The position numbers were made by a program, and so were the translations under genes. Below are positions 55,550 to 63,143 of a stretch of 64,000 nucleotides of DNA, one piece after another. This DNA is from Palsa-504 sp963744575 (GTDB lineage: Bacteria > Actinomycetota > Actinomycetes > Streptosporangiales > Streptosporangiaceae): the NCBI GenBank assembly GCA_963744575.1, contig CAVUUF010000016.1, forward strand, positions 620,001 through 684,000, written 5' to 3'. Each line of letters begins with the position of its first letter. Positions within the stretch are counted from its first letter, which is position 1. The notes beneath the pieces were generated by a model. That model saw only the letters and a program-made list of their open reading frames with translations. It did not search any database and was not told the origin of the DNA.

Positions 55550-56476
55550 TTACACCTGGGGCGCCACGTCCGAGGCGATAAGCGCCAGATGGTCCAGGTC
55601 GCCCAGGTCGAGCACCTGCAAATAGACGCGTTCGGCGCCGACCGCGGCGAATTCGGCGATCCTGGCCGCGACCTCACTGGGCGTGCCGCCGATGCCGTTC
55701 TCGCGGAAGGCGTCCGGCTCCCAGCCGATGGCGGCGGCCCGGCGGCGGAACTCGGCGTCGTCCTTGCCGCAGCAGACCGTCTGGGCCACCGAGTACGTCA
55801 TGGACGAGGCGTCACGCTTGGCGGCATCGCAGGCCTCACGGACCCGGGTGAACGCGGCCGCCGAATCCGCGACGGTGCTGAACGGCACGTTGTACTCGTC
55901 GGCGAACCTGGCGGCCAGCCGCGGCGTGCGGCGCGCGCCCGCGCCACCCAGGATGACCGGCGGGCGCGGGCGCTGAGCCGGCTTGGGCAACCCGGGCGAG
56001 TTCTCCAGTCGGTAATGCGTTCCCGCGAACGAGAATGTCCCGTCTTCCGCGGTCTCCCAAAGCCCGGTGATGATCGCGAGTTGTTCGGAGAACCGGTCGA
56101 AGCGCTCGCCGAGCGCCGGGAAGGGGATGCCGTAGGCGGTGTGCTCGCGCTCGAACCAGCCGGTGCCGAAGCCGAACTCCACCCGGCCGCCGCTCATCTG
56201 GTCGACCTGCGCCACGCTGATCGCAAGCGGGCCGGGCAGCCGGAACGTGGCCGCGGTCACCATCGTCCCCAGCCTGATGCGTCTGGTCTCCACGGCCAGT
56301 GCGCCCAGCGTGACCCACGAGTCCGTAGGCCCCGGCCGCCCGGAGCCGCTCATCGCCAGGTAGTGATCGGACCTGAAGAACGCGTCGAAGCCAAGTTCCT
56401 CCGCGGTCAGTGCCACCGCACGCAGCGTCTGGTAGTCGGCACCCTGCTGCGGCTCGGTGAAGATCCGGAGTTTCAT
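55550..56476 (-). CDS. LLM-class F420-dependent oxidoreductase
   Basis: A 308-residue luciferase-like oxidoreductase: MKLRIFTEPQQGADYQTLRA, ELGFDAFFRSDHYLAMSGSG, TRRIRLGTMVTAATFRLPGP, VDQMSGGRVEFGFGTGWFER and PVILGGAGARRTPRLAARF. It is of the same TIGR03560-like group as the 52058 gene. ATG 56476 is 3 bp after the upstream gene stop, so it is co-transcribed with the small Gly-rich protein gene. Confidence 0.87.
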   Translation of the reverse strand: MKLRIFTEPQQGADYQTLRAVALTAEELGFDAFFRSDHYLAMSGSGRPGPTDSWVTLGALAVETRRIRLGTMVTAATFRLPGPLAISVAQVDQMSGGRVEFGFGTGWFEREHTAYGIPFPALGERFDRFSEQLAIITGLWETAEDGTFSFAGTHYRLENSPGLPKPAQRPRPPVILGGAGARRTPRLAARFADEYNVPFSTVADSAAAFTRVREACDAAKRDASSMTYSVAQTVCCGKDDAEFRRRAAAIGWEPDAFRENGIGGTPSEVAARIAEFAAVGAERVYLQVLDLGDLDHLALIASDVAPQV

Positions 56477-56479
56477 GGT

Positions 56480-56923
56480 TCAATCCTGCCCAGGGGCCGG
56501 CTGATCATCCGTATCGACCCGGAGGAAGAACCTGTCCCAGGCCACTTTGCCGTCCTGGGTCCGGCGGCCCCGCCATGCCACCCCGGTGCGGGCGTAACCG
56601 GGAGCCAGCGTATGCGCGCCCATGGCCGGGCGGACCGCCTCGATGATGACGATGGCCGCGCGGCCGGACCCGAGGGTCTCCTCGCCCGCCTTCATCGCCC
56701 GGGCGCGATCGTCCGTGATGCCCATGGCGACCGGCGATCCGGCGTTCCCGTAACCGCCGCCTGCCGCCCTTTCCTGCTCGCCGCTACCCGTGTCCCGGCC
56801 CCCGCCGCTCGCGCCCCGGCCGCCACGGCTCGCGCCCCGGCCGCCACGGCTCGCGCCCCGGCCGCCACCGCCAGGCGCGTACGGGTCGTCCTTTTTCAGT
56901 GCGGTCCACGAGTAAAAGATCAT
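56480..56923 (-). CDS. Unknown protein with Gly-Arg-rich repeats
   Basis: A 147-residue protein. The N-terminus MIFYSWTALKKDDPYAPG is followed by three GGRGASR-like heptads made by a 21-bp DNA repeat, then a compact C-terminal half (GSGRAAIVIIEAVRPAMGAH, VAWRGRRTQDGKVAWDRFFL). No family recognised. It is placed 3 bp before the LLM gene, with which it probably shares a transcript. The repeat suggests copy-number change in a flexible linker. Confidence 0.6.
   Translation of the reverse strand: MIFYSWTALKKDDPYAPGGGGRGASRGGRGASRGGRGASGGGRDTGSGEQERAAGGGYGNAGSPVAMGITDDRARAMKAGEETLGSGRAAIVIIEAVRPAMGAHTLAPGYARTGVAWRGRRTQDGKVAWDRFFLRVDTDDQPAPGQD
56808..56869. repeat. 21-bp tandem repeat
   Basis: CTCGCGCCCCGGCCGCCACG plus G at 56808-56828, again at 56829-56849, and a third, slightly changed copy to about 56869. 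It encodes the Gly/Arg/Ala heptads of the unknown protein and keeps the frame. Confidence 0.85.
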
Positions 56924-57029
56924 GACCTGCCCTGCGATCTAACTCCGCGCGGCCGTAGCGGCCCTGACGGTTTTCGACGGTAACGCAGAATTGGGCCCTC
57001 GTCTAATCTCGACTAGTGTCGAAGCATTG

Positions 57030-57051
57030 CGATTGGCAATATTGCCAATCG
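57030..57051. promoter_or_regulatory. Perfect 22-bp palindrome before the mini-GntR gene
   Basis: The core GATTGGCAATATTGCCAATC at 57031-57050 is an exact palindrome and extends by one C-G pair each side. It ends 14 bp before the GTG start at 57066. In a genome with this GC content, such an AT-rich perfect palindrome is unlikely by chance and is positioned to cover the promoter or first transcribed bases. GntR-type dimers bind sites of this kind, so autoregulation is the simplest reading. Confidence 0.75.
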
Positions 57052-57065
57052 AGTACGGTGCAAGA

Positions 57066-57332
57066 GTGTCGATAAGCGACGAATCGGACCCAAGAGCCTA
57101 TGTGCGACTGGCCGCACGGCTGCGTCGGGAGATCGCCGAGGGGACCCTTGCCCCCGGGATGCCGACACCGTCCATCACTACCCTGAGCCAGCAGTACGGG
57201 CATGCACGGCAGACGTGCGCCAAGGCACTGCGCACGCTGGAGGACGAGGGCCTGCTGACCCGCATCCCCGGCCTCGGTTACTACGTCACCGGAACCACCG
57301 ATTCCGAATCCCCGGCGAAACCCGGCACATGA
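57066..57332 (+). CDS. Mini GntR-family winged-helix protein
   Basis: An 88-residue protein consisting almost only of a GntR winged helix: AYVRLAARLRREIAEGTLAP, TPSITTLSQQYGHARQTCAK, ALRTLEDEGLLTRIPGLGYY. No effector domain follows, unlike FadR, HutC or YtrA types (the latter has at least a short tail). GTG 57066 is chosen because the family begins soon after it. Such stand-alone domains occur near conjugative elements and as local repressors in Streptomyces-like genomes. The palindrome upstream is its probable operator. Confidence 0.8.
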   Translation: MSISDESDPRAYVRLAARLRREIAEGTLAPGMPTPSITTLSQQYGHARQTCAKALRTLEDEGLLTRIPGLGYYVTGTTDSESPAKPGT

Positions 57333-57375
57333 CTTACCCGTTGCCCAGCGTCCCGGCCGGAGCCGGCCCGTAACA

Positions 57376-57440
57376 ACATCGATGTCACAGCGATGTCGCT
57401 GGGACAGTATCGATGCCACATCGATGCTGTTTAGCCCGGG
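57376..57440. repeat. Dimeric intergenic repeat, copy B
   Basis: Same design as the element at 29937: ACATCGATGTCACAGCGATG with TCGCTGGGACAG, then CGATGCCACATCGATGCTGT with CCCGGG. About half of its bases lie inside the 3' end of the RNA methyltransferase frame, whose stop (57385-57387) is within the element. Confidence 0.7.
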
Positions 57441-58923
57441 TCCTTCTGCGTCGTGCGAGAGACCCATGGGGCAGCAGTGATCCACGATGATGATTGGCGG
57501 CTCGCCGTAATCGCCCTTGGACAGGTTGTGGTACGCCTGTGACTCTTGAAGTAATTGGGTGGCTGGTCAGGGTCGCGACGCATTCGACATGGTGGGTCAT
57601 CGGGAACGCGTCGAAGGCGCGCAGGCGGGCGAGCGTCCAGCCGCGCGCGGCGAGCAGGCCGATGTCGCGGGCCAGCGTGGCCGGATCGCAGGACACGTAG
57701 GCGAACCTGGCGGCGCGGCGCTCCGCCGCGCCGAGGTAGTCGATCACCTCGCGGGCCAGCCCGGAGCGTGGCGGGTCAGCCACCACGAGCCTGGCCGCGG
57801 GCAATGCGGCCGACTCCGGCCCTCCCTGCCCTTCCGGCCGGCCACCCCGGCCCAGGACCTGTGCGACGTCGCCGCGGCGGATCTGCGCCCAGGGCCACTC
57901 CCGCAGGTTGTGCCGGGCGTCCCGGACGGCGGCGGCATCCGCCTCGATGCCGGTCACGTTCCCGCCCGGCCCGACCGCCGGGGCCAGCGCCCCGGCGAAC
58001 AGCCCGGCGCCGCAGTAAAGATCGAGTGCCGTGTCGCCGGCTCGCGGCTGGAGCGCGGTTAGCACGGCGTCGGTCAGCACGTCGGCCGCACCGGGATGGA
58101 CCTGCCAGAACGCGCCCGCGCTGACCCGCCAGTCCCGGCCCGCGGCTCGTTGGCTGAGGTAGGCGCGGCCGCGCACGGGGGTCAGGCGCCCGGCCGCCCG
58201 CCGGAGCACGGAATCGGCCCACGGTGGGTCCGGCAGGCTGGGTCCCGATGGCAGCGGCGGCCGGGCCCTGGCCGGGGGTCCCGGGCGGCTGGCCCTGCTC
58301 GGCGTGATGATCACGGCCCGTTCGTCCGATCCGGTCGCCACCAGGGCCTCCACCGAGGACGTAGCGGGCCAGCGCCGGGCCGGGATACCGAGATCGTTAA
58401 TGCCTGGATGGGCGATCGGGCACTGACCGATGTCGATCACCTCGTGCGAGCGGTGCGCGCGCAGCCCGGCCACCCCGTCCGGCCGGACGGCGAACTGCAC
58501 GCGCGTCCGCCAGCCCAGGCCGGAGCCGGGCTCCTCGTCACCGGGCAGCGCCTCGACCGTGACCTCGCGGTCCAGGCCCGCCAGCCGCCTGAGTTGCTGG
58601 CGGATCACGGCGGCCTTGAGGGATCGCTGGGCAGGCAGCGTGGCATGCTGCCAATCGCATCCGCCGCAGCGATCCGGCCCCGCGTGCGGGCACGGGGGCT
58701 TGACCCGATCGGGTGACGGCGCCAGGATCTCCACCGCCACGGCGCGGGCCAGCCGCGACGTGACCCCGGTGATCCGGGCCAGGACCGTTTCGCCCGGGAG
58801 CGCATGCCGGACGAAAGTCACCGGCCCGTCGTCCGGGCGGGCGACACACCAGCCGCCGTGCGCCACGTCCACGATCGTCACCCGGACGACCTGGCTAGGC
58901 TGATAGCTCACCGCGGACCTCAC
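57385..58923 (-). CDS. TrmA/RumA-type class I SAM RNA methyltransferase
   Basis: A 512-residue 5-methyluridine-type RNA methyltransferase. A TRAM-like start (VVRVTIVDVAHGGWCVARPD) leads into the 4Fe-4S cysteines (CPHAGPDRCGGCDWQHA near residues 76-90, with GQCPI near 166), the SAM motif LDLYCGAGLFAGALA near residue 301, and the catalytic YVSCDPATLARD near residue 411. The normal end is about THHVECVATL; some 50 more residues run through non-conserved DNA and into the repeat element, so stop loss is likely. GTG 58923 has AAGGAG eleven bases upstream. Confidence 0.88.
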   Translation of the reverse strand: MRSAVSYQPSQVVRVTIVDVAHGGWCVARPDDGPVTFVRHALPGETVLARITGVTSRLARAVAVEILAPSPDRVKPPCPHAGPDRCGGCDWQHATLPAQRSLKAAVIRQQLRRLAGLDREVTVEALPGDEEPGSGLGWRTRVQFAVRPDGVAGLRAHRSHEVIDIGQCPIAHPGINDLGIPARRWPATSSVEALVATGSDERAVIITPSRASRPGPPARARPPLPSGPSLPDPPWADSVLRRAAGRLTPVRGRAYLSQRAAGRDWRVSAGAFWQVHPGAADVLTDAVLTALQPRAGDTALDLYCGAGLFAGALAPAVGPGGNVTGIEADAAAVRDARHNLREWPWAQIRRGDVAQVLGRGGRPEGQGGPESAALPAARLVVADPPRSGLAREVIDYLGAAERRAARFAYVSCDPATLARDIGLLAARGWTLARLRAFDAFPMTHHVECVATLTSHPITSRVTGVPQPVQGRLRRAANHHRGSLLPHGSLARRRRTRAKQHRCGIDTVPATSL

Positions 58924-58946
58924 GTCGTGCTCCTTAAAAGTCGGGA

Positions 58947-58982
58947 TGGGAATTCCCCGTCTCCAGGCGGGGAGGATGCCAA
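58947..58982. mobile_element. IS605/IS607 right-end (omega-RNA-like) scar
   Basis: GGGAATTCCCCGTCTCCAGG followed by CGGGGAGGATGCCAA. The 6-bp stem TCCCCG/CGGGGA with the GGAGGATG-CAA tail matches the right-end hairpin pattern I recall from actinobacterial IS200/IS605 and IS607 elements, where it forms the 3' end of the TnpB guide (omega) RNA. No tnpB frame is present beside it, so it would be a solo end. It lies between the RNA methyltransferase and trkA genes. Confidence 0.5.
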
Positions 58983-59064
58983 GTGTGGGCATTACCTTTG
59001 TGTGGTGCTGGTGTGGTGACGAGGCGCCCCAGGCTCGGGACCTGCTCATCGTGGGAGGACGGTC

Positions 59065-59727
59065 GTGCACATCGTAATCATGGGCTGCGGGCGGGTCGGG
59101 TCGCTGCTCGCCCACATCCTCGAGGACCGCGGCAACACCGTCGCGGTCATCGACAGGGACCCGGACGCCTTCCGCAGGCTCAGGTCTTCGTTCAAGGGCG
59201 ACAAGATCACCGGCATCGGCTTCGACCGCGACGTGCTCACCCAGGCGGGCATCGAGCGCGCCGACGCCTTCGTCGCGGTCAGCAGCGGCGACAACTCCAA
59301 CATCATCTCCGCCCGGGTGGCCCGGGAGACGTTCAGCGTGGAGCGGGTGGTGGCCAGGATCTACGACCCGCGCCGGGCCGAGGTCTACGAGCGGCTCGGC
59401 ATCCCCACCGTGGCCACCGTGCGCTGGACCGCCGACCAGATGCTCCGCAAGATCGTCCCGGAAGGCGGCGAGCCGCTCTGGCGGGATCCCAGCGGCAAGA
59501 TCGTGCTGGCCGAGGTGGCCTTCTCCCCGGCCTGGATCGGCGAGCAGGTGAAATCGCTCGAGGCCAGCGCGATGACCCGGATCGCCTTCGTCGACCGGCT
59601 CGGCCAGGCGTTCGTGCCGGATCCCGGCACCGTCCTGCAGGAGGGCGACGTGCTGCACGTAGTGGCCAGGGAAACCGATCTGGACCGGATCGCCGCGGCC
59701 CTGGCGTCGCGAGGAGGCGAGCACTGA
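59065..59727 (+). CDS. trkA: TrkA-family K+ transport regulatory subunit, first copy
   Basis: A 220-residue RCK protein with an N-terminal NAD-binding Rossmann fold (HIVIMGCGRVGSLLAHILED, IGFDRDVLTQAGIERADAFV) and a C-terminal RCK_C domain from about residue 140. It controls Trk/Ktr channel gating in response to NAD(H) or nucleotides on the cytoplasmic side. GTG 59065 has GGGAGG upstream. Its TGA overlaps the next trkA ATG by one base (TGATG), so the two are coupled. Confidence 0.92.
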   Translation: MHIVIMGCGRVGSLLAHILEDRGNTVAVIDRDPDAFRRLRSSFKGDKITGIGFDRDVLTQAGIERADAFVAVSSGDNSNIISARVARETFSVERVVARIYDPRRAEVYERLGIPTVATVRWTADQMLRKIVPEGGEPLWRDPSGKIVLAEVAFSPAWIGEQVKSLEASAMTRIAFVDRLGQAFVPDPGTVLQEGDVLHVVARETDLDRIAAALASRGGEH

Positions 59728-60395
59728 TGCGGATCACGATAGCGGGCGCCGGGGCCGTCGGCCGTTCCATCGCCAGCGAACTGCTCGAGAACGGGCACGA
59801 AGTGCTGCTCATCGACAACGAGCCCAGGAAAATCAAGGTGGACAGCGTCCCCAGGGCCGAATGGCTGCTCGCCGACGCCTGCGAGATCAGCTCTCTGGAC
59901 GACGCGCAGCTGCAAAGATCCCAGGTAGTGATCGCCGCCACCGGGGATGACAAGGTTAACCTGGTGGTGTCGCTGCTGGCCAAGACCGAATACGGGGTGC
60001 CGCGCGTCGTGGCCAGGGTGAGCCATCCGGGCAACGAGTGGCTGTACAACGAGTCCTGGGGAGTCGATGTCGCGGTTTCCACCCCCCGCCTGCTCTCCGC
60101 CCTGGTCGAGGAGGCGGTCAGCGTCGGCGACCTGGTGCGGCTCATGACGTTCGGTCAAAGCGAGGCGAGCCTGGTCGAGCTGACCATGCCGGACGACGCG
60201 CCGCTGGTCGGCCAGCGGGTTGGCGGGATCGACTGGCCCGCCGACACCTCGCTGGTGGCCATCTTGCGCGAGGGCCGCGTCCTGGTGCCGCACCCGGACG
60301 ACCCGCTCCAGACCGGCGACGAGCTGTTCTTCGTGACCAGCGAAGACGTCGAAGAGGATCTCGCCCGCCTGCTACGGACCAGCGACCACCCGTGA
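59727..60395 (+). CDS. trkA: TrkA-family K+ transport regulatory subunit, second copy
   Basis: A 222-residue RCK protein, similar in layout to its upstream partner: RITIAGAGAVGRSIASELLE, LIDNEPRKIKVDSVPRAEWL, and VVIAATGDDKVNLVVSLLAK in the Rossmann domain, RCK_C from about residue 140 (VELTMPDDAPLVGQRVGGID). Paired trkA genes are usual in actinobacteria; the two proteins probably form a hetero-ring. No channel gene is in the window. It ends 8 bp before the convergent DUF3710 stop. Confidence 0.92.
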   Translation: MRITIAGAGAVGRSIASELLENGHEVLLIDNEPRKIKVDSVPRAEWLLADACEISSLDDAQLQRSQVVIAATGDDKVNLVVSLLAKTEYGVPRVVARVSHPGNEWLYNESWGVDVAVSTPRLLSALVEEAVSVGDLVRLMTFGQSEASLVELTMPDDAPLVGQRVGGIDWPADTSLVAILREGRVLVPHPDDPLQTGDELFFVTSEDVEEDLARLLRTSDHP

Positions 60396-60402
60396 ACCGC
60401 GG

Positions 60403-61170
60403 CTAGCGCGTCTCGGTGAACTCCGGACCGCGCTCGAAGGGGTTCAGGTCACCGCGGAAGCGGCTCTCCTCGCCCGCGGCGGCTTGCTCCTCGAGCGCCT
60501 GCCGGGCCTCGGGCGGCAGCCGGAGCTCGAGGATCTCCCGCGGCGGCACCGGATGGTCGCCCCGGACCACCACGACGTCCCTGAGCACCTCTTCGAGCAG
60601 TTCGGCCTGCTCGCCGCCGTCAGCGGCGGGACCGGTGAGCAGCCCGCGCACGAACCAGCGCGGGCCGTCGACCCCGACGAACCGGACCAGTCGCATGCCG
60701 GACGCCGGCTGCCCCGGCTCCATCGGCACCTGGGCCAGCAACTCGATGCCGAACGGTCCTTCCGACTCCTGGCTCCGTCCGCCCGCCGTGTTCACCTCGG
60801 CGGCGATCTCGGCCCGGACATCGTCCCACAGCGCGCTGCGGCGCGCCGCGGCGAACGCCTGGATCTGGACCTCGCTGTCCCGGTACTTGGCCGTCACCCA
60901 GGCGCCGTGCTGTTCGGCCATGACCAGCTGGATCTCGTGCTGGGGCCCGACCGGGACGTGCAGGCTGCCGAGATCCACCCGGTCCCGCGCGGGAAACGGC
61001 TCCTCCGCATCCCACGGTCCGCCCTCCGCCCGCGGGATTCCCGCGGGCTCCTGCTCAGCCGACTGATCGTCGAACGGCTCGCCGTCGTCGAGCTCGTCGC
61101 CGGCCAGCTCCTGATCGTCGGCCGCGGACCAATCCCGGTCCGCGGCCGCTGAACGACGCCGACGAAACAC
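60403..61170 (-). CDS. DUF3710-family protein
   Basis: A 255-residue actinobacterial conserved protein. An acidic, disordered N-terminus of about 60 residues (DDQELAGDELDDGEPFDDQS) precedes the conserved domain (RVDLGSLHVPVGPQHEIQLV, SEVQIQAFAAARRSALWDDV, PRWFVRGLLTGPAADGGEQA). Function unknown; it is constantly linked to dut. GTG 61170 start; dut ends 27 bp upstream on the same strand. Confidence 0.88.
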   Translation of the reverse strand: MFRRRRSAAADRDWSAADDQELAGDELDDGEPFDDQSAEQEPAGIPRAEGGPWDAEEPFPARDRVDLGSLHVPVGPQHEIQLVMAEQHGAWVTAKYRDSEVQIQAFAAARRSALWDDVRAEIAAEVNTAGGRSQESEGPFGIELLAQVPMEPGQPASGMRLVRFVGVDGPRWFVRGLLTGPAADGGEQAELLEEVLRDVVVVRGDHPVPPREILELRLPPEARQALEEQAAAGEESRFRGDLNPFERGPEFTETR

Positions 61171-61196
61171 TTCACACGCTCCTTCTCGTTCCTAAT

Positions 61197-61670
61197 CTAG
61201 GCGATAACGTCCGGCCGCTCGCCATGCCCGCCCGTGGAGCCGAAACCGCCGTCGCCACGGCTCGACCCGGGAAGCGTCGTCGCCTCGTGGAATGCCGCCC
61301 GTTCCACCCGCTGGATGACCAGCTGCGCGATCCTGTCTCCGCGCCGGAAGCTCACCGCACGGTCCCGGTCGGTGTTCAGCAGGGTCACCCTGATCTCGCC
61401 CCGGTAACCCGCGTCCACCGTCCCCGGCGCGTTCACCAGCGTGACCCCGTGCTTGGATGCCAGGCCGGAGCGCGGGTGCACGAACGCCGCGTACCCATCG
61501 GGCAGCGCGATCGCGAGGCCGGTCCGCACCAGCGCCCGCTCGCCGGGCCCGAGCTCCACGTCCTCGGCCGCCGTCAGGTCCGCCCCCGCATCGCCTGGGT
61601 GCGCGTACGACGGCAGCGGGACGCCGGGGTCGAGGCGCTGTATCAGCACATCCGGTTCAGAGCGCGGCAA
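61197..61670 (-). CDS. dut: dUTP diphosphatase
   Basis: A 157-residue trimeric dUTPase removing dUTP and making dUMP. Motifs in order: PGDAGADLTAAEDVEL (motif 1), HPRSGLASKHG (2), VNAPGTVDAGYRGEI (3), RGDRIAQLVI (4) and RGDGGFGSTG (5). TTG 61670 is chosen because AGGAGGGAG lies about eight bases before it; a GTG nine codons further upstream is in frame but lies before that SD. Followed by DUF3710. Confidence 0.95.
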   Translation of the reverse strand: MPRSEPDVLIQRLDPGVPLPSYAHPGDAGADLTAAEDVELGPGERALVRTGLAIALPDGYAAFVHPRSGLASKHGVTLVNAPGTVDAGYRGEIRVTLLNTDRDRAVSFRRGDRIAQLVIQRVERAAFHEATTLPGSSRGDGGFGSTGGHGERPDVIA

Positions 61671-61844
61671 CGAAGACTCCCTCCTGCTTACACGCACGGT
61701 GAGGATAGCGCGGCATCCGCCGACTGTCGCATCTTACGGGTCGCGCGGGCCGGGATCCCGCCGCCGCGGCTCGGGCACCGCCCGGGTGATCACGGCCACG
61801 ACCGGCCCCGCCACGACTCCAGCTGACCAATTACCCTCGACTGC

Positions 61845-62324
61845 ATGGATGCTTACCGCGAACGGCTCCGCGTCCCGCTCACCTGGTGGCTGCTCGCCGT
61901 GCCAACTGTCCTCATCTTCGGCGGCACGCTCTATGCCGGCCTCGCCGAACCCTGGCCGATCATCATCATGGCCGGGCTCGCCGTTGCCTGCGCCACATTG
62001 CTGATCACCATGGGCCTGGGCACGGTGGAGATCCGCGACGGGGCGCTGCGGGCCGGCCGGGCCGTGCTGCCCCTGACGACCGTCAGCGAGGTCGTCAGCC
62101 TCGACGAGAAGCAGACCACGCGATTGCGCGGCCCGCGGGCAGACCCGGCGGCCCGCCTGTACTCGCGACCCTACCTCAAGGAATCCGTCTATCTGGCCGT
62201 AGACCCTTCGAGCCCGGCCGCCTCGGCGGCGCCTTACTGGCTGATCGGCACCAGGCATCCGGCCGAGTTGAGCGCGGCCATCGAGCGATGCCGGATGCAG
62301 GCCGGTCACGAACCAGTGGCATGA
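61845..62324 (+). CDS. DUF3093-family membrane protein
   Basis: A 159-residue protein. Two hydrophobic helices (about residues 13-33 and 37-60) are followed by a small soluble domain with IRDGALRAGRAVLPLTTVSE, then ARLYSRPYLKESVYLAVD and PYWLIGTRHPAELSAAIE. Function unknown; conserved beside dut in actinobacteria. Divergent from dut. Confidence 0.88.
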   Translation: MDAYRERLRVPLTWWLLAVPTVLIFGGTLYAGLAEPWPIIIMAGLAVACATLLITMGLGTVEIRDGALRAGRAVLPLTTVSEVVSLDEKQTTRLRGPRADPAARLYSRPYLKESVYLAVDPSSPAASAAPYWLIGTRHPAELSAAIERCRMQAGHEPVA

Positions 62325-62369
62325 TTGCGCGGACGGGGGTAAGGGTTGGGACGATAAGGAGGCAGTGAG

Positions 62370-62660
62370 ATGGCAGATAGCGACAAAGAAGACACCAGCA
62401 CCAGGATCATGTACGGGGCGACGACCATGTCGGCCGCCTTCGTGGCACGCAAGCTACTCATATTCGCCTGGACCAAGGCCACCGGCAAGAAGCCTCCCAC
62501 GAATCCCGAGGATCCGCAGGTGGCCCTGACCGAGGCTCTGGGCTGGTCCGTGCTTGTCGGCATCACCGTCGCGGTGGTCAGGGTGCTCGCGATCCGGGCT
62601 GTGTCTCGTAAGACTGCCAGCAGCACGGACCGCGAGCCCGCCAACATCGCGAAGGCCTAA
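62370..62660 (+). CDS. DUF4235-family membrane protein
   Basis: A 96-residue protein with helices near residues 14-34 and 52-75. Family signs are IMYGATTMSAAFVARKLLIF, TGKKPPTNPEDPQVALTEAL and GWSVLVGITVAVVRVLAIRA. Function unknown. ATG 62370 follows AAGGAGGCAGTGAG. The stop overlaps the convergent DUF4193 gene by 4 bp. Confidence 0.88.
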   Translation: MADSDKEDTSTRIMYGATTMSAAFVARKLLIFAWTKATGKKPPTNPEDPQVALTEALGWSVLVGITVAVVRVLAIRAVSRKTASSTDREPANIAKA

Positions 62661-62956
62661 GCCGCGCACTCCCGGCAGACAAGCTGACCGTTGCGGTCTT
62701 CTGCAAGCTGGCTCCGGTGATGAACAAGGAAGCACCGGGAGCACGTGAACTCATCCGCCTGCCGCGGTATCACCCGGAACGAGAGTTCCTCGTTCGACAA
62801 GTCAGCCCCAGGCAGCTCCAGGGACTCGGCAACATCGTCGGGATCAAGATCGATGGTGCTCGATGACTTGTCCATCCGGCGCGCCTGAAGCTCCTGAAGG
62901 CTGTCCTCGGTCAGGTCGTCGTCGGTCTTCCGCGGGCTGTCATAGTCGGTTGCCAT
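62657..62956 (-). CDS. DUF4193-family zinc-ribbon protein
   Basis: A 99-residue conserved actinobacterial protein. An acidic N-terminus (KTDDDLTEDSLQELQARRMD) is followed by a C-terminal zinc ribbon: FTCSRCFLVHHRSQLA and LVCREC, four cysteines in two CxxC pairs. Thought to act in transcription or as a small structural factor, but unproven. ATG 62956; a GTG/ATG further upstream is less likely. The 187-bp gap to suhB holds its promoter, with TTGAAAGCG on the minus strand near 63018. Confidence 0.88.
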   Translation of the reverse strand: MATDYDSPRKTDDDLTEDSLQELQARRMDKSSSTIDLDPDDVAESLELPGADLSNEELSFRVIPRQADEFTCSRCFLVHHRSQLAEDRNGQLVCRECAA

Positions 62957-63143
62957 CTGAGTACTCCATCCCCCTTCATCCGTAGTGCGCATTCGCTGCG
63001 CGGTTGTAACGCTTTCAAGGCCCTAGTTGTGCCCGATTCCGGCGGGGAATTCTGTCACGTTCGCGCCCAGCGCACACGCGGCACGCCGATAACTCCTGAT
63101 GCGTCCCGTTCCTGACCCGCTGACGAGCGCCTCTCCAGCCTGC

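Noticed and set aside
57385..59724. A longer 779-codon methyltransferase start upstream of 58923
   Set aside because: Family similarity starts at GTG 58923 behind AAGGAG; the extra part is antisense to trkA.
62993..63143. A promoter with TTGAAA upstream of the DUF4193 gene
   Set aside because: TTGAAA is present on the minus strand but no convincing -10 hexamer sits at 16-18 bp; not listed as a feature.
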